Assembly: GCA_036924285.1 (NCBI GenBank)
Contig: JAYKYS010000008.1
Coordinates: 14,803,001 to 14,867,000, forward strand
DNA from: Asterella californica
Taxonomy: Eukaryota > Streptophyta > Marchantiopsida > Marchantiales > Aytoniaceae
DNA: 64,000 nt
Direction of reading: 5' to 3'
This document shows, one piece after another, positions 8,618 to 19,485 of this stretch. A program made the translations under genes and the position numbers. The notes under the pieces are model-generated. The model was not told the DNA's origin and did no database searches. It was given only the letters and a program-made list of their open reading frames with translations. How positions within the stretch are numbered: the first letter of the stretch is position 1; each line of letters opens with the position of its first letter.

Positions 8618-11019
8618 TATCGTATAACGTGTTTTTCTGTCTAAGAATACACGGGGTATATGGCTGTGCAGAGGTATGTGGATTGACAAGGTTGGATTTA
8701 GATATGGATGTTTCTACTCAAATGTTTCACTATCTACTCTTCTAGCCTGAGTGACCTTGTATCCGCTCGTCTCAAGTTTAAAGCTTGCTACGATCCAAGG
8801 TTACGTATAGGTTGCATAAACTTGTGTTACAAATAGATCTTTTGTATTCTAACTAAAAATACTCAGATCTGTATTATCTAACTGAAGTTATTCATCTATA
8901 TCACTGGAAGCCTGACTTCTGAATAGCTCCCCAGCGACGCTAACTGACCATCAATCCAACTATCACAACTTCATAATACAATCAAAAGATACTAAGATCA
9001 CTCAATCAACTTGATAGAGTATCGATACAACTTGCTGTACACCCTGGTCTATCAAGTATTCCAGCAAGGTAAAACATGCATACTCCAAAACACTATTCAG
9101 ATCTCAATATAGCATCAACGGCGGTAGTACCTGGCAGCTCCGAGAACCCAAACAGCGGCTTAAGACTCATGGTGGCTCCGTTCTCCTTCATCACCAAGAG
9201 CTGAAATCAGCCCCACACCTTCTAATGTCGAGTTGTATGCAGGTATGACAGTTTCAGCAACAAACTCCCCTCCAAATTACTCAAAAATGATCAAATTGAC
9301 AATAGATGATACCGAAAAACCCGAAACTGCTAATAACAGAAGTATTTTCGAACTTTGAGAACTCAGTCTTTCCAAACCACTCGACCAATGATGATCAAAC
9401 TTCACAGGAAGCTTGATTGGACCCTTCACTCCTACCCTGAACAATTTTCAGGTCGAAATCTCAAACCAATTCTCAGATATGGATCAAACCGTAATCTGTG
9501 CTAACTTCAGAGCTTTACAGACCCAGTACATTTGATCCAAGATTCTGAATAAACTACTCGACCATTTGAGGTTGAACTTCCCAAGTATCTTACTGATAAG
9601 ACATTCTCCAATCCTGGAAAATTTCACTCAGAAATTCGACTCAGATCTTAAGCAATAGCAAACTATCCATGGCTATCACAGTTCGCTGTCCCCGCTTTAT
9701 CCCATCTGCACTTCTCAACTTCAATCGGTTGGTTCAGAATCCAAATCGAACAAGAACCTGACGAAATTGATATCAAAATGACCAGCACGTCGTCAGCTCT
9801 CCAACCCAACAGACAGCTCCTCAAAACTCCTCGCGAGTCTCTCGGAACAACCAGAAACGTAGCAGTAGGTACAAATTTCACCTCCCTCCACTCAATCGAT
9901 CATAACGCGCTCATACTTTCATCAAATCGATCGATTCTTCAGCCCAGATTGTAGCCCCGGTCGAGAGCTCTCCAACCATACCCTTCGTTTCGCGAATGGA
10001 CCTCTGAAGCCTCCAGAAACCACAGAAACGTCGCGAGGATCAGCTAGAACACCATTGGTCCAAAAGTGGACCAATAAGAGCAAAAGAACTTTACTTTTTG
10101 TCTTTTCTCCTCTTAACTTTTCCCTTAGAACGAATTTTTACTCTCCAAGGAGACACAAGACATCAACAACACTCTAAGACTTCACAAAATCCTTCAGATA
10201 TGTCGATGGATTCTTCGCGGTCCGTAACTACACAGAAGCGCTCAACCAGAATGAAACCAGTGAGCCGCAGACTAATACAACGTCAATATTACAACTTGGA
10301 AACGTTCTACAATAAAAGGTATGACAAAAGGAAACGGTGAAGCTATCACTCGATTGTAATATTCTTGTCCGAAGTTTCTCACGATCCAAGCCCTATGATT
10401 GATCTTCGGTCTGCAATGGCACCGGACATCGACCCAAAGATTGAAAGGAACGTTCGATGGATAGTTGAGATCCATTGTTCCTCACAACAAAATGTACACC
10501 GTCATATCCCAAGTCTCTCCGTATGTTACGATTGGAAGGATCACCGGAAGCTGTAACTCCATCACCCTCCCCATGAACTCATCACCAAAATACGCAACTA
10601 ACCACTGTCGAAAGTGATCGCGGTGGATGCAATGAAGCTTGATGTGAAACGGATTCGGGAAAGGAAGATCCGGAGCCGGTAACACACCTCCGTCCATAAC
10701 CACCACTCCTGCAGTTCCTCACTCCTCCATGCAGATCACCGAGAACCCTTACGAATCACCCGCTGAGAGAGAATGCCATATGAACCTTCGACCCACCATT
10801 TTATACACAAATGCGGCGACAAGGACCACTAAAGTGAACGCGCACAGATCGATGACTTGGCACGTTCCTCTACCGTGCGATCACTTAAACAGATAATCAC
10901 AAACGTGGCACTCATCACACCGTTCGGCGAGTTACGCGATACGATTCACGAAACACGGAAAAGAAACACAACATAGGTTACACAGGAATTTCACACAGGA
11001 GCCGAACCACAACACGACA
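8618..11019 (-). repeat. Element B LTR1 (3' LTR, outer left)
   Basis: 2402 bp. In element direction it starts TGTCG and ends CGATA. It differs from LTR2 by about 13 substitutions and one single-base indel (an extra T near 9287), all by eye. Predicted short ORFs inside it, such as the one at 10098-10340, are shared only because the LTR is repeated and show no domain. Confidence 0.95.
10798..10805 (-). promoter_or_regulatory. TATA box, LTR1
   Basis: TATAAAAT on the minus strand, about 215 bases from the LTR 5' end. It is identical in LTR2 (19201-19208) and LTR3 (27604-27611). If used, U3 is only about 240 bases and R-U5 about 2.1 kb. Confidence 0.4.
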
Positions 11020-11031
11020 TCCACCCCTTCT
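11020..11031 (-). other. Polypurine tract, INT1
   Basis: AGAAGGGGTGGA on the minus strand directly before the TGTCG start of LTR1. Confidence 0.8.
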
Positions 11032-11082
11032 AAACCTGCGCATCCTCTGGTATGCGCCAACACTCACAAGTTGTGGTCGGCA

Positions 11083-14000
11083 TCACACTATATCTTCATC
11101 TTCTTTACTGATGTAGTCGTTGGCAATAGCTTCGTCATCCAAATCTTCTCCGTCATCATCCAAGATATCAAACTCTGCTCCGACTTCCTCCATGCTTATC
11201 CCTTCATCTCGCTTCTTGAAGAGTTTCACACGCTTGCCTGCAATGGGAACCTTGAGCTCTGCCCCATCAAGCTCTCTTAGTGAATATGTGGCATTGTCAA
11301 GCACGACAAGAACCACATACGGGCCAAACCATCGCTTAGAGAATTTTCTAAGCGCACTGTGTTGGTTGTCCAAGCTACTATCGTAGACCAACACCCAATC
11401 TCCTTCTTTAATCTCCTTCGGCCTTAATCGATGACGCTTATCGAATCTGTCTTTGTTTCTCAAGCGCGCCTCTTTCAGCTTCTCCAATGCAATCTCTACA
11501 TCTTCAGGTCTTCTCTCTAGTTGACGGATTCGGACAGCAAGAAGATCTTCAGTAGACATACCATCCTCCCAAGGTAGAACACTCCAAGTGGGTATGTGCT
11601 CCTCAATGGGCATGATAGGTTTCTGCCCCTGCATCAACTCCACCGGCATATATCCCGTAATTGAACTATGAGTCGAACGATCAGCCCATAATGCAAACGG
11701 AAGAAATCTTGGCCATTCTCTTGCCCTCCCCTTGCAAGCTTTCACAATAGCTTTCACAATAGGAGGATGACCACGTTCACTCTTCGCATTACCCTCCGGA
11801 TTGTAGGCTGTGGTGAGAGCTAACTTCACACCACACCTCTTGAAGAACGCATTAGCCTCATCATTGTTCAGCTCCCCTCGATCAGCCGTGATCTTCCCAA
11901 CACAACCATATCTACAAATCACATCTTCTAACAAGAATTTGCAGACTCCCTCTGTGGATTTTGTCCGTAAGGCTCGCCCTTCCACTTGGTTGGACAAATC
12001 CTCACGTGCCAAAACTAAGTATCGCATCTGCCATATACCAACTGGCATAATAACAAGATCTACTACCCACTTATAATGCATTGCAAGTGGATAAGTAGGA
12101 TGTAACCCGTCTCGATGTCGAATTCTTGAATACTCTTGACAAGTTTGACATGTCTCCACAAATCGAACTACATCTCTGTACATGTTACGCCACCAATATC
12201 TCTCCTTCAGCTTTGTAAAGGTAGCATAAATACCTCTATGTCCTGCCCACAAGCTCTCATGAAACTCTTGCATGAGTAACTTCTGCATGTCAACCTTGCA
12301 CACAAACCTTTGTGGCATCTTACCACCTTGCTTAGCATGTTTCCACAAATAACCACCTTGTAGCAAGTAGTTATAAGCCTTCCTCCTGATTTGTTTAAAG
12401 TGGACATCACTCCATCCTGGCTGTCTAGTCAACAAGCTTAGATAGCGCCCTACGTCTATCCATTCTCCTTCATATAGCTCCTCCGTGAACGGTTTCGAAT
12501 GCTCACTCTCACCTCCTTGAGCTCTACAGAAAACAGTAGTACCAACGTCTTCTGTATCTTCTATCATCTCCTCCTCATCCTCATACCTCGCACGAGATAA
12601 CATATCAGCTACTGGATTGTTCTTCCCCGCTATGTGTCGGAACTCAAGATTTAAGGACTTGATGTAAGCAATCCAGCGTAGCATAGCAATATCAGGAGTG
12701 TTACAGTTTGTAATCATCCCTAATAATGGTAAACAATCTGTTTCTACTATTACTGGCGCTCCAATCAAATAGTCCTTTTCAGCTTTCATAGCTGTAACTA
12801 CTCCCCATAACTCTCTCTTCACTTGAGGATAGTTTCTATGTCGCTCACTCAACACCTTTGCTCCAAATCTGACTGCAAACCGATTCTCTTCTTCATCATC
12901 TTGTCCTACTGCCCATCCAATGGCTATCGGACTAGTATCAACAGTAAGTATCACTGGTTTGCTATCCTCGTAGCTCACACGACGAAGTACAGGTGGAGAA
13001 GATAACAACTGCTTCAATCTCTGAATCGCCTCAGTATGCCGCTCCTCCCATGCAAACCTCTTGTGCTTTCTCAACAGATCGTAAAGAGGATCAGCCACAT
13101 GTGCAAAATGTGGAATCCACACATGATAGAAGACACAAGCTCCAAGAAACCTTCTCACCTCTGTTGTTGAACCACAAGTATCCTTCATCCGTCGTATAGC
13201 ATCCACTTTATCAGGATCAGGCTTGCGTCCAAACCATCCACATAGATGCCTCACAATCACAGCTTCTCGCACTCCAAATGAAGACTTAGCACCTGATAGT
13301 GTCAAGTGCGCCTCTTCAAGTCGTGATAAGATTTTATCACAATCTGAAATGTGATCAGCAACAAAGTTTCTACACCCCTTCTGATCCATTGTCTCATCTT
13401 TTTCCTCCTCAACGCATCCCTTAATTGGAATGTCATCCAAGAAAGGCATGGTCTTCTCAGGAATGAACTCACGGAGAACCTTGTTCATCCCGTTCATCAT
13501 GTGCGCTACCGAGTTTGTTGCTCCTTGTGGTAGTGTGCACATTCTGACCAACCCCAACGGTGTCCTCATGGTGGTGATATCTCTACTCTGTTCAGCAAGT
13601 TGAAACTGATCGTATCCAGAGTAAAGATCTCCTATAGAGTAAATAGCCCTCCCAGCAAACGCTTCAGCAAACTCTCCGACGATAGGTCCTATGCCTGTAT
13701 TTCTGATGGTCACTTGGTTCACAAGTTGCATATCTTGGATGAACCGTAATGCACCACTCTTCTTTGGTACTGTAAACCAACGACTAGAGTATGGTGCAAA
13801 CGATGGTTCCAAGATCTTCATCTGCATCTTCTCCTTCAAGAGCTCTATGAGTTTCGGTAGATGCGCTCTAGGTACAGGAATTGGCCTCAAATCCCAAGGA
13901 GCATGTGGAACTGTGAATATGATCATTGGCGCCACAATGCTAGGATCTACACATCCGATTTCTGAGGCTTCAAAAGCAAAAGCTTTCCCGTGCCTAGTTA

Positions 14001-14586
14001 ACATCTCCCTAAACCTATTCTCCTCCACAGACAAAAGAAAATCTGCTGAACCAACCTTCAACTCCTTGAGCGTAGCTTCAGTGAACTTGTGACCGACCCG
14101 GCTAAGATCTCTCAAGCTTTTCTCCTTCGAAGATTGTTGGACTCGCTGGTTAGAATCACTAGGTAATGGCTGAGCAACCGGTTTTACCTTCTTGTCTACC
14201 GTTTTGTACCTAGTATCAACTCTAACTTCAGGATCTACGAATGACTCTATAGTTGTATAGAGCTCCCTAGAGTGTACTTCCACCACATGATCCTCATCTT
14301 CTTGCTCATGCATAGCAAGTTCATCGATGAAATCTCCCAATCCTAACTCCAAATAAACACCTTCTATCTTATCATCCTCTTCAAGCACACCAACTCTCTT
14401 TAGATCTTTTTCAGTTTTTCGCACAACTTTCTGCTCCGACTTCTGCAAGTCAGCAAGTCGTGTATGTGTAGCAAATCCACTCCCAGAAAATCTCACAACT
14501 CCTGTACAAAAAGCACTTTCTTTCTCTAGCGAGAGTACCTTCTCCAGTGTACCACTATGTCCTCGCTCTATAGCAGTACTTGTCAA
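11083..14586 (-). CDS. Element B pol, copy 1: RT, RNase H, integrase
   Basis: An uninterrupted frame of 1167 codons. An N-terminal charged region (1-200) is followed by RT at about 220-450 (YSGYDQ near 323, catalytic FLDD at 382-385). RNase H lies at about 545-665 (VDTSP at 549, ETDCLP near 615, ADMLSR near 660). The integrase zinc finger is at about 776-817 (H, H, CQTC), and the DDE core at about D843, D902 (TADRG) and E937. A GPY motif near 1087 precedes a very acidic tail. It reverse-transcribes and integrates the element. There is no ATG at the start: the first in-frame ATG is about residue 93, and the frame overlaps the protease ORF by four bases in the -1 phase. A -1 frameshift at GGATTTT (14592-14586) is the likely mode of expression. 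Confidence 0.93.
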   Translation of the reverse strand: MTSTAIERGHSGTLEKVLSLEKESAFCTGVVRFSGSGFATHTRLADLQKSEQKVVRKTEKDLKRVGVLEEDDKIEGVYLELGLGDFIDELAMHEQEDEDHVVEVHSRELYTTIESFVDPEVRVDTRYKTVDKKVKPVAQPLPSDSNQRVQQSSKEKSLRDLSRVGHKFTEATLKELKVGSADFLLSVEENRFREMLTRHGKAFAFEASEIGCVDPSIVAPMIIFTVPHAPWDLRPIPVPRAHLPKLIELLKEKMQMKILEPSFAPYSSRWFTVPKKSGALRFIQDMQLVNQVTIRNTGIGPIVGEFAEAFAGRAIYSIGDLYSGYDQFQLAEQSRDITTMRTPLGLVRMCTLPQGATNSVAHMMNGMNKVLREFIPEKTMPFLDDIPIKGCVEEEKDETMDQKGCRNFVADHISDCDKILSRLEEAHLTLSGAKSSFGVREAVIVRHLCGWFGRKPDPDKVDAIRRMKDTCGSTTEVRRFLGACVFYHVWIPHFAHVADPLYDLLRKHKRFAWEERHTEAIQRLKQLLSSPPVLRRVSYEDSKPVILTVDTSPIAIGWAVGQDDEEENRFAVRFGAKVLSERHRNYPQVKRELWGVVTAMKAEKDYLIGAPVIVETDCLPLLGMITNCNTPDIAMLRWIAYIKSLNLEFRHIAGKNNPVADMLSRARYEDEEEMIEDTEDVGTTVFCRAQGGESEHSKPFTEELYEGEWIDVGRYLSLLTRQPGWSDVHFKQIRRKAYNYLLQGGYLWKHAKQGGKMPQRFVCKVDMQKLLMQEFHESLWAGHRGIYATFTKLKERYWWRNMYRDVVRFVETCQTCQEYSRIRHRDGLHPTYPLAMHYKWVVDLVIMPVGIWQMRYLVLAREDLSNQVEGRALRTKSTEGVCKFLLEDVICRYGCVGKITADRGELNNDEANAFFKRCGVKLALTTAYNPEGNAKSERGHPPIVKAIVKACKGRAREWPRFLPFALWADRSTHSSITGYMPVELMQGQKPIMPIEEHIPTWSVLPWEDGMSTEDLLAVRIRQLERRPEDVEIALEKLKEARLRNKDRFDKRHRLRPKEIKEGDWVLVYDSSLDNQHSALRKFSKRWFGPYVVLVVLDNATYSLRELDGAELKVPIAGKRVKLFKKRDEGISMEEVGAEFDILDDDGEDLDDEAIANDYISKEDEDIV

Positions 14587-15209
14587 AAATCCTTGAACTC
14601 CTCCGTGACCTTAGGCAAGGAGCCACCCCTCAGATAATCTCTGTTCCGCTCGTGGTTTGCTGATACAGTTAGAAACTGTACCGCTCTCTTGCCATCCTGA
14701 CTTCTGATCCGCGCATAAGCAGATCCATCATCCAAAACCTTGGTCTCCATCCTCACAGCTGTAATGTAAGGTTGACCGAGTATCACCGGGTATGATGTAC
14801 TATCTTGAACAAAGAAGTTTTGTTCAATAGTTACATCTCCCACCTTTACTTTCACATCAGGACAAGCTCCATAGAGTTCTCCTCGTGTGTTGTTCGCTGT
14901 TCTGATCATCCAACCATGATCTATATCAACAGACCATCCACCTTGCTTGTAGATGTCCTTAGAGACAATATTGATCTCTGATCCATGATCGATGAGAGCA
15001 ACCACCGGATCTGTCATCTCTCCTACCTTCACTAAGGCTTCGGTAGTAGCTCTAGCCCAATGTCCTCTAGTGTAATGACTAGGGACCTTGTCATCGTTAT
15101 CATCCTCAAACCGAACCTTGCGGTTGATGCAGCATTGAGCTAGTTCTAACTCTTCCTCTCTTGATATCCTTGTGTCTAATGCATTAGACACAGCGGTTTC
15201 TCCTGCCAA
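14583..15209 (-). pseudogene. Element B protease segment, copy 1
   Basis: A 208-codon frame carrying the aspartic protease: VALIDHGSEIN is the active site and YPVILGQPYI the later conserved strand. The catalytic triplet is D-H-G instead of D-S/T-G, and element C has the same triplet. It ends EEFKDF-stop at the junction with pol. In element C the equivalent sequence is continuous with gag. Here a one-base deletion near 15255 (relative to C, between AAG AG and GAG TTT) separates it from the 15176-15682 frame, so I treat it as a piece of a frameshifted gag-protease ORF. Confidence 0.85.
14586..14592 (-). promoter_or_regulatory. Candidate -1 frameshift site, protease/pol junction, copy 1
   Basis: In the protease frame the heptamer reads G GAT TTT followed by TGA; slipping back one base gives GGA TTT and enters the pol frame directly. 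Element C has the same heptamer at the same junction (63692-63698). G GAU UUN heptamers are known -1 slip sites in retroviral pro/pol junctions. Confidence 0.5.
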
Positions 15210-15682
15210 TTGCCTTTTTCGTTTGATGGTGTCAATGATGACATCATGAAACTCCTCTTGGGAATCCCAAGGATCTCTTGCAAGGTAAACTCGATCTTGG
15301 CATTGAGTACTCTCTCTTCTAGTACTCCTTTCAGATCCGTAGCAGCTTCAATATCAGACTGAAGCTTGTATGAAGGAGATTTACCTTTCTCCTTACCTCT
15401 GCTCTTCTCTGACTTCTCGGGAGTAGAGGATATGACCTCTTCCATAGTCTCCTCTGGTAGAGACATGATCTCCGATCTGAACTTTTCTCCTCTTGTTTGC
15501 CTCTTGAGAGCTGTTCTCTCTTCGCTAGGGCCTGTTTCATCTCGTTTGCGCTTCTCCTCCATGAGAGCCTCATGTTGACTCTTCGCCAAATAAGCGTGAA
15601 CAAACATTGTATCCACGGGATCATCCCATCCAGTAGCACCCCTGATTGCCGTGGCTGTTCTGAGCAACTCCTCCCTTGTCAT
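15176..15682 (-). pseudogene. Element B gag-to-protease linker segment, copy 1
   Basis: A 168-codon frame, rich in Lys, Glu and Ser, that aligns with the middle of the continuous element C ORF (shared AYKLQSDIEA-like and RTA-TIR stretches; SYKLQSDIEA here). It connects the zinc-knuckle end of Gag with the protease. A run of six G (minus strand, about 15686-15691) puts it out of frame with gag; one G fewer would restore agreement with element C. Its last 25 codons are off-frame read-through. No enzymatic domain is visible. Confidence 0.75.
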
Positions 15683-16964
15683 TTTCCCCCCTTTTGTTCG
15701 TGCTTACCGCATGGCTCCACATATCAAGAGTATCTCCATCCTTCTTAGAAGCACTTCTTTCTCGTACTACCTCAACTCCATAAGTAGCAGCTTCTATCGA
15801 CGCAGTAGCATGTTGAGATAGATACTCCTCCAGTACTTGCTTCATTCCTCCTTTCCCGAAGTTGGTTCTAAGAATCTCTCCATTATCCTTCATAGCAATC
15901 TTTCCTTCCTTCCAATAGACTACTCCATCTCGTAGAGTTTTGGCAAAATCACCACACTCTCTTCGAGCATGATCAGAACTATCACACCAAATGCATCTCT
16001 GTACATAATCTTGCTTAGGAGCAAGTCTGGTATCATGTGCTCCTCCCTTCTCTTCCAACCTTGCTAACTTGATCTGCAAGTCCCTCATCCCTTTTACCAA
16101 CTCTTTCATAGCATCTCTTTGCGGTGCAACTTTCGGGACATGAATAGTAGGAAGTGGAACTTGAGGTACATGCACAATAGGTGCTTGCACATTGGGTACC
16201 ATTGGTTGCCTACGAGGTACTATGATCGGTGGCGGTCTCTCTTCTTGTCTTACCACCACCTTCCCTCTTCGGTACTCTCGTTTGGCAAGTACACTCACTG
16301 CTTCAGAGACTCTTCTCCAGTCAGTCGTGAGTCCGTTGTCTTCCATCCTATCTTCCAGAAGCAGCTTCAACTCCCTTTGTAATTCATTGTTGGCTGCTTG
16401 TAGAAACAACTCCACCTTGTCGTTCTCCAATGTGAGCTTCTCCATCCGAGACAACTGAAGGAATTGTCTCTCATACTCCCGAAATAGCTCTGTGGCAACA
16501 AGCCCTTTGTTGGGTTTGTTTACCCACTCCATGAATGACTTCTTAGTCACTCGGTCTGCATCTTCTAAAGAATACTCTTCTTTCAACTGAAGAGTAAATC
16601 CTTCCCACGTAGCACCATGAGATCGGATGATGTCCTTCATGTGCTCTCGTAGTTCAGGTACGACAGCAAGCGCAAATGTACTCACCATCTCTCTTTCAGG
16701 CACCTTGCTCAACTCCATCTCTCGGGAATAGTACTTTAGGTACTTGGATATGTTTTTCCCGTCAAACTGATCTAGCAATCCCACAACAGATTGCAAGGCT
16801 TTAGTAGCCATTGCTTCTTTCCGTTCAGTGGCTTGCTGTTGTTGCATTACTAATGCAAATGCCTCAAGCAATCGCATATCAGACCGTGAAAGCTTGGTCA
16901 CCTTTGGAGCCTCTCCAGACGTAGAAGCCTCATCTACGTAATGACCCAACCCTTCAACGTCCAT
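15621..16964 (-). pseudogene. Element B Gag segment, copy 1
   Basis: The start is placed at the ATG at 16964 because it has a full Kozak context (GCCACCATGG) and lies just inside the PBS; the open frame continues upstream into the LTR, which is not expected to be coding. From this ATG it has 447 codons. A capsid-like domain with glutamine- and leucine-rich helices is followed by a Pro/Val-rich linker. A CX2CX4HX4C zinc knuckle lies at about C324, C327, H332, C337 (CIWCDSSDHARREC). The last 20 or so residues after the G6 run are out of frame relative to element C. Gag assembles the particle and packages RNA; as it stands this copy would make Gag without a fused protease. Confidence 0.85.
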
Positions 16965-17001
16965 GGTGGCAAAACCACGCACGTACCTCTCACCCCAGAC
17001 T

Positions 17002-17019
17002 TTCACGTCGGGTTCACCA
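17002..17019 (-). other. Primer-binding site, tRNA-Trp, INT1
   Basis: The minus strand reads TGGTGAACCCGACGTGAA two bases after the LTR2 end. These 18 bases are the complement of the plant tRNA-Trp 3' end with CCA as I recall it, a long match. Confidence 0.88.
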
Positions 17020-17021
17020 GC

Positions 17022-19422
17022 TATCGTATAACGTGTTTTTCTGTCTAGGAATACACGGGGTATATGGCTGTGCAGAGGTATGTGGATTGACAAGGTTGGA
17101 TTTAGATATGGATGTTTCCACTCAAATGTTTCACTATCTACTCTTCTAGCCTGAGTGACCTTGTATCCGCTCGTCTCAAGTTTAAAGCTTGCTACGATCC
17201 AAGGTTACGTATAGGTTGCATAAACTTGTGTTACAAACAGATCTTTTGTATTCTAACTAAAAATACTCAGATCTGTATTATCTAACTGAAGTTATCCATC
17301 TATATCACTGGAAGCCTGACTTCTGAATAGCTCCCCAGCGACGCTAACTGGCCATCAATCCAACTATCACAACTTCATAATACAATCAAAAGATACTAAG
17401 ATCACTCAATCAACTTGATAGAGTATCGATACAACTTGATGTACACCCTGGTCTATCAAGTATTCCAGCAAGGTAAAACATGCATACTCCAAAACACTAT
17501 TCAGATCTCAATATAGCATCAACGGCGGTAGTACCTGGCAGCTCCGAGAACCCAAACAGCGGCTTAAGACTCATGGTGGCTCCGTTCTCCTTCATCACCA
17601 AGAGCTGAAATCAGCCCCACACCTTCTAATGTCGAGTTGTATGCAGGTATGACAGTTTCAGCAACAAACTCCTCTCCAAATACTCAAAAATGATCAAATT
17701 GACAATAGATGATACCGAAAAACCCGAAACTGCTAATAACAGAAGTATTTTCGAACTTTGAGAACTCAGTCTTTCCAAACCACTCGACCAATGATGATCA
17801 AACTTCACAGGAAGCTTGATTGGACCCTTCACTCCTACCCTGAACAATTTTCAGGTCGAAATCTCAAACCAATTCTCAGATATGGATCAAACCGTAATCT
17901 GTGCTAACTTCAGAGCTTTACAGACCCAGTACATTTGATCCAAGATTCTGAATAAACTACTCGACCATTTGAGGTTGAACTTCCCAAGTATCTTACTGAT
18001 AAGACATTCTCCAATCCTGGAAAGTTTCACTCAGAAATTCGACTCAGATCTTAAGCAATAGCAAACTATCCATGGCTATCATAGTTCACTGTCCCCGCTT
18101 TATCCCATCTGCACTTCTCAACTTCAATCGGTCGGTTCAGAATCCAAATCGAACAAGAACCTGACGAAATTGATATCAAAATGACCAGCACGTCGTCAGC
18201 TCTCCAACCCAACAGACAGCTCCTCAAAACTCCTCGCGAGTCTCTCGGAACAACCAGAAACGTAGCAGTAGGTACAAATTTCACCCCCCTCCACTCAATC
18301 GATCATAACGCGCTCATACTTTCATCAAATCGATCGATTCTTCAGCCCAGATTGTAGCCCCGGTCGAGAGCTCTCCAACCATACCCTTCGTTTCGCGAAT
18401 GGACCTCTGAAGCCTCCAGAAACCACAGAAACGTCGCGAGGATCAGCTAGAACACCATTGGTCCAAAAGTGGACCAATAAGAGCAAAAGAACTTTACTTT
18501 TTGTCTTTTCTCCTCTTAACTTTTCCCTTAGAACGAATTTTTACTCTCCAAGGAGACACAAGACATCAACAACACTCTAAGACTTCACAAAATCCTTCAG
18601 ATATGTCGATGGATTCTTCGCGGTCCGTAACTACACAGAAGCGCTCAACCAGAATGAAACCAGTGAGCCGCAGACTAATACAACGTCAATATTACAACTT
18701 GGAAACGTTCTACAATAAAAGGTATGACAAAAGGAAACGGTGAAGCTATCACTCGATTGTAATATTCTTGTCCGAAGTTTCTCACGATCCAAGCCCTATG
18801 ATTGATCTTCGGTCTGCAATGGCACCGGACATCGACCCAAAGATTGAAAGGAACGTTCGATGGATAGTTGAGATCCATTGTTCCTCACAACAAAATGTAC
18901 ACCGTCATATCCCAAGTCTCTCCGTATGTTACGATTGGAAGGATCACCGGAAGCTGTAACTCCATCACCCTCCCCATGAACTCATCACCAAAGTACGCAA
19001 CTAACCACTGTCGAAAGTGATCGCGGTGGATGCAATGAAGCTTGATGTGAAACGGATTCGGGAAAGGAAGATCCGGAGCCGGTAACACACCTCCGTCCAT
19101 AACCACCACTCCTGCAGTTCCTCACTCCTCCATGCAGATCACCGAGAACCCTTACGAATCACCCGCTGAGAGAGAATGCCATATGAACCTTCGACCCACC
19201 ATTTTATACACAAATGCGGCGACAAGGACCACTAAAGTGAACGCGCACAGATCGATGACTTGGCACGTTCCTCTACCGTGCGATCACTTAAACAGATAAT
19301 CACAAACGTGGCACTCATCACACCGTTCGGCGAGTTACGCGATACGATTCACGAAACACGGAAAAGAAACACAACATAGGTTACACAGGAATTTCACACA
19401 GGAGCCGAACCACAACACGACA
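17022..19422 (-). repeat. Element B LTR2 (shared middle LTR)
   Basis: 2401 bp serving as 5' LTR of unit 1 and 3' LTR of unit 2. By eye it equals LTR3 at all sites where LTR1 differs up to 18993, but equals LTR1 (G) and not LTR3 (A) at 19379. This mosaic fits an unequal crossover within the last 400 bases. Confidence 0.95.
19201..19208 (-). promoter_or_regulatory. TATA box, LTR2
   Basis: TATAAAAT, same position as in LTR1 and LTR3. If active here it would transcribe unit 1 leftwards. Confidence 0.4.
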
Positions 19423-19434
19423 TCCACCCCTTCT
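19423..19434 (-). other. Polypurine tract, INT2
   Basis: AGAAGGGGTGGA on the minus strand abutting LTR2, identical to the INT1 tract. Confidence 0.8.
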
Positions 19435-19485
19435 AAACCTGCGCATCCTCTGGTATGCGCCAACACTCACAAGTTGTGGTCGGCA

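Noticed and set aside
10098..10340. Open frame repeated three times (also 18501-18743, 26904-27146), Arg/Lys-rich
   Set aside because: It lies inside the element B LTR and is repeated only because the LTR is. No domain, and the LTR is not expected to encode protein.
13691..14092. Plus-strand frames of up to 133 codons opposite element B pol
   Set aside because: Antisense shadows of an intact, motif-rich pol frame.
16964..17093. Upstream extension of element B gag into the LTR
   Set aside because: The extension translates the PBS and LTR end. The ATG at 16964 has a full Kozak context and is the better start.
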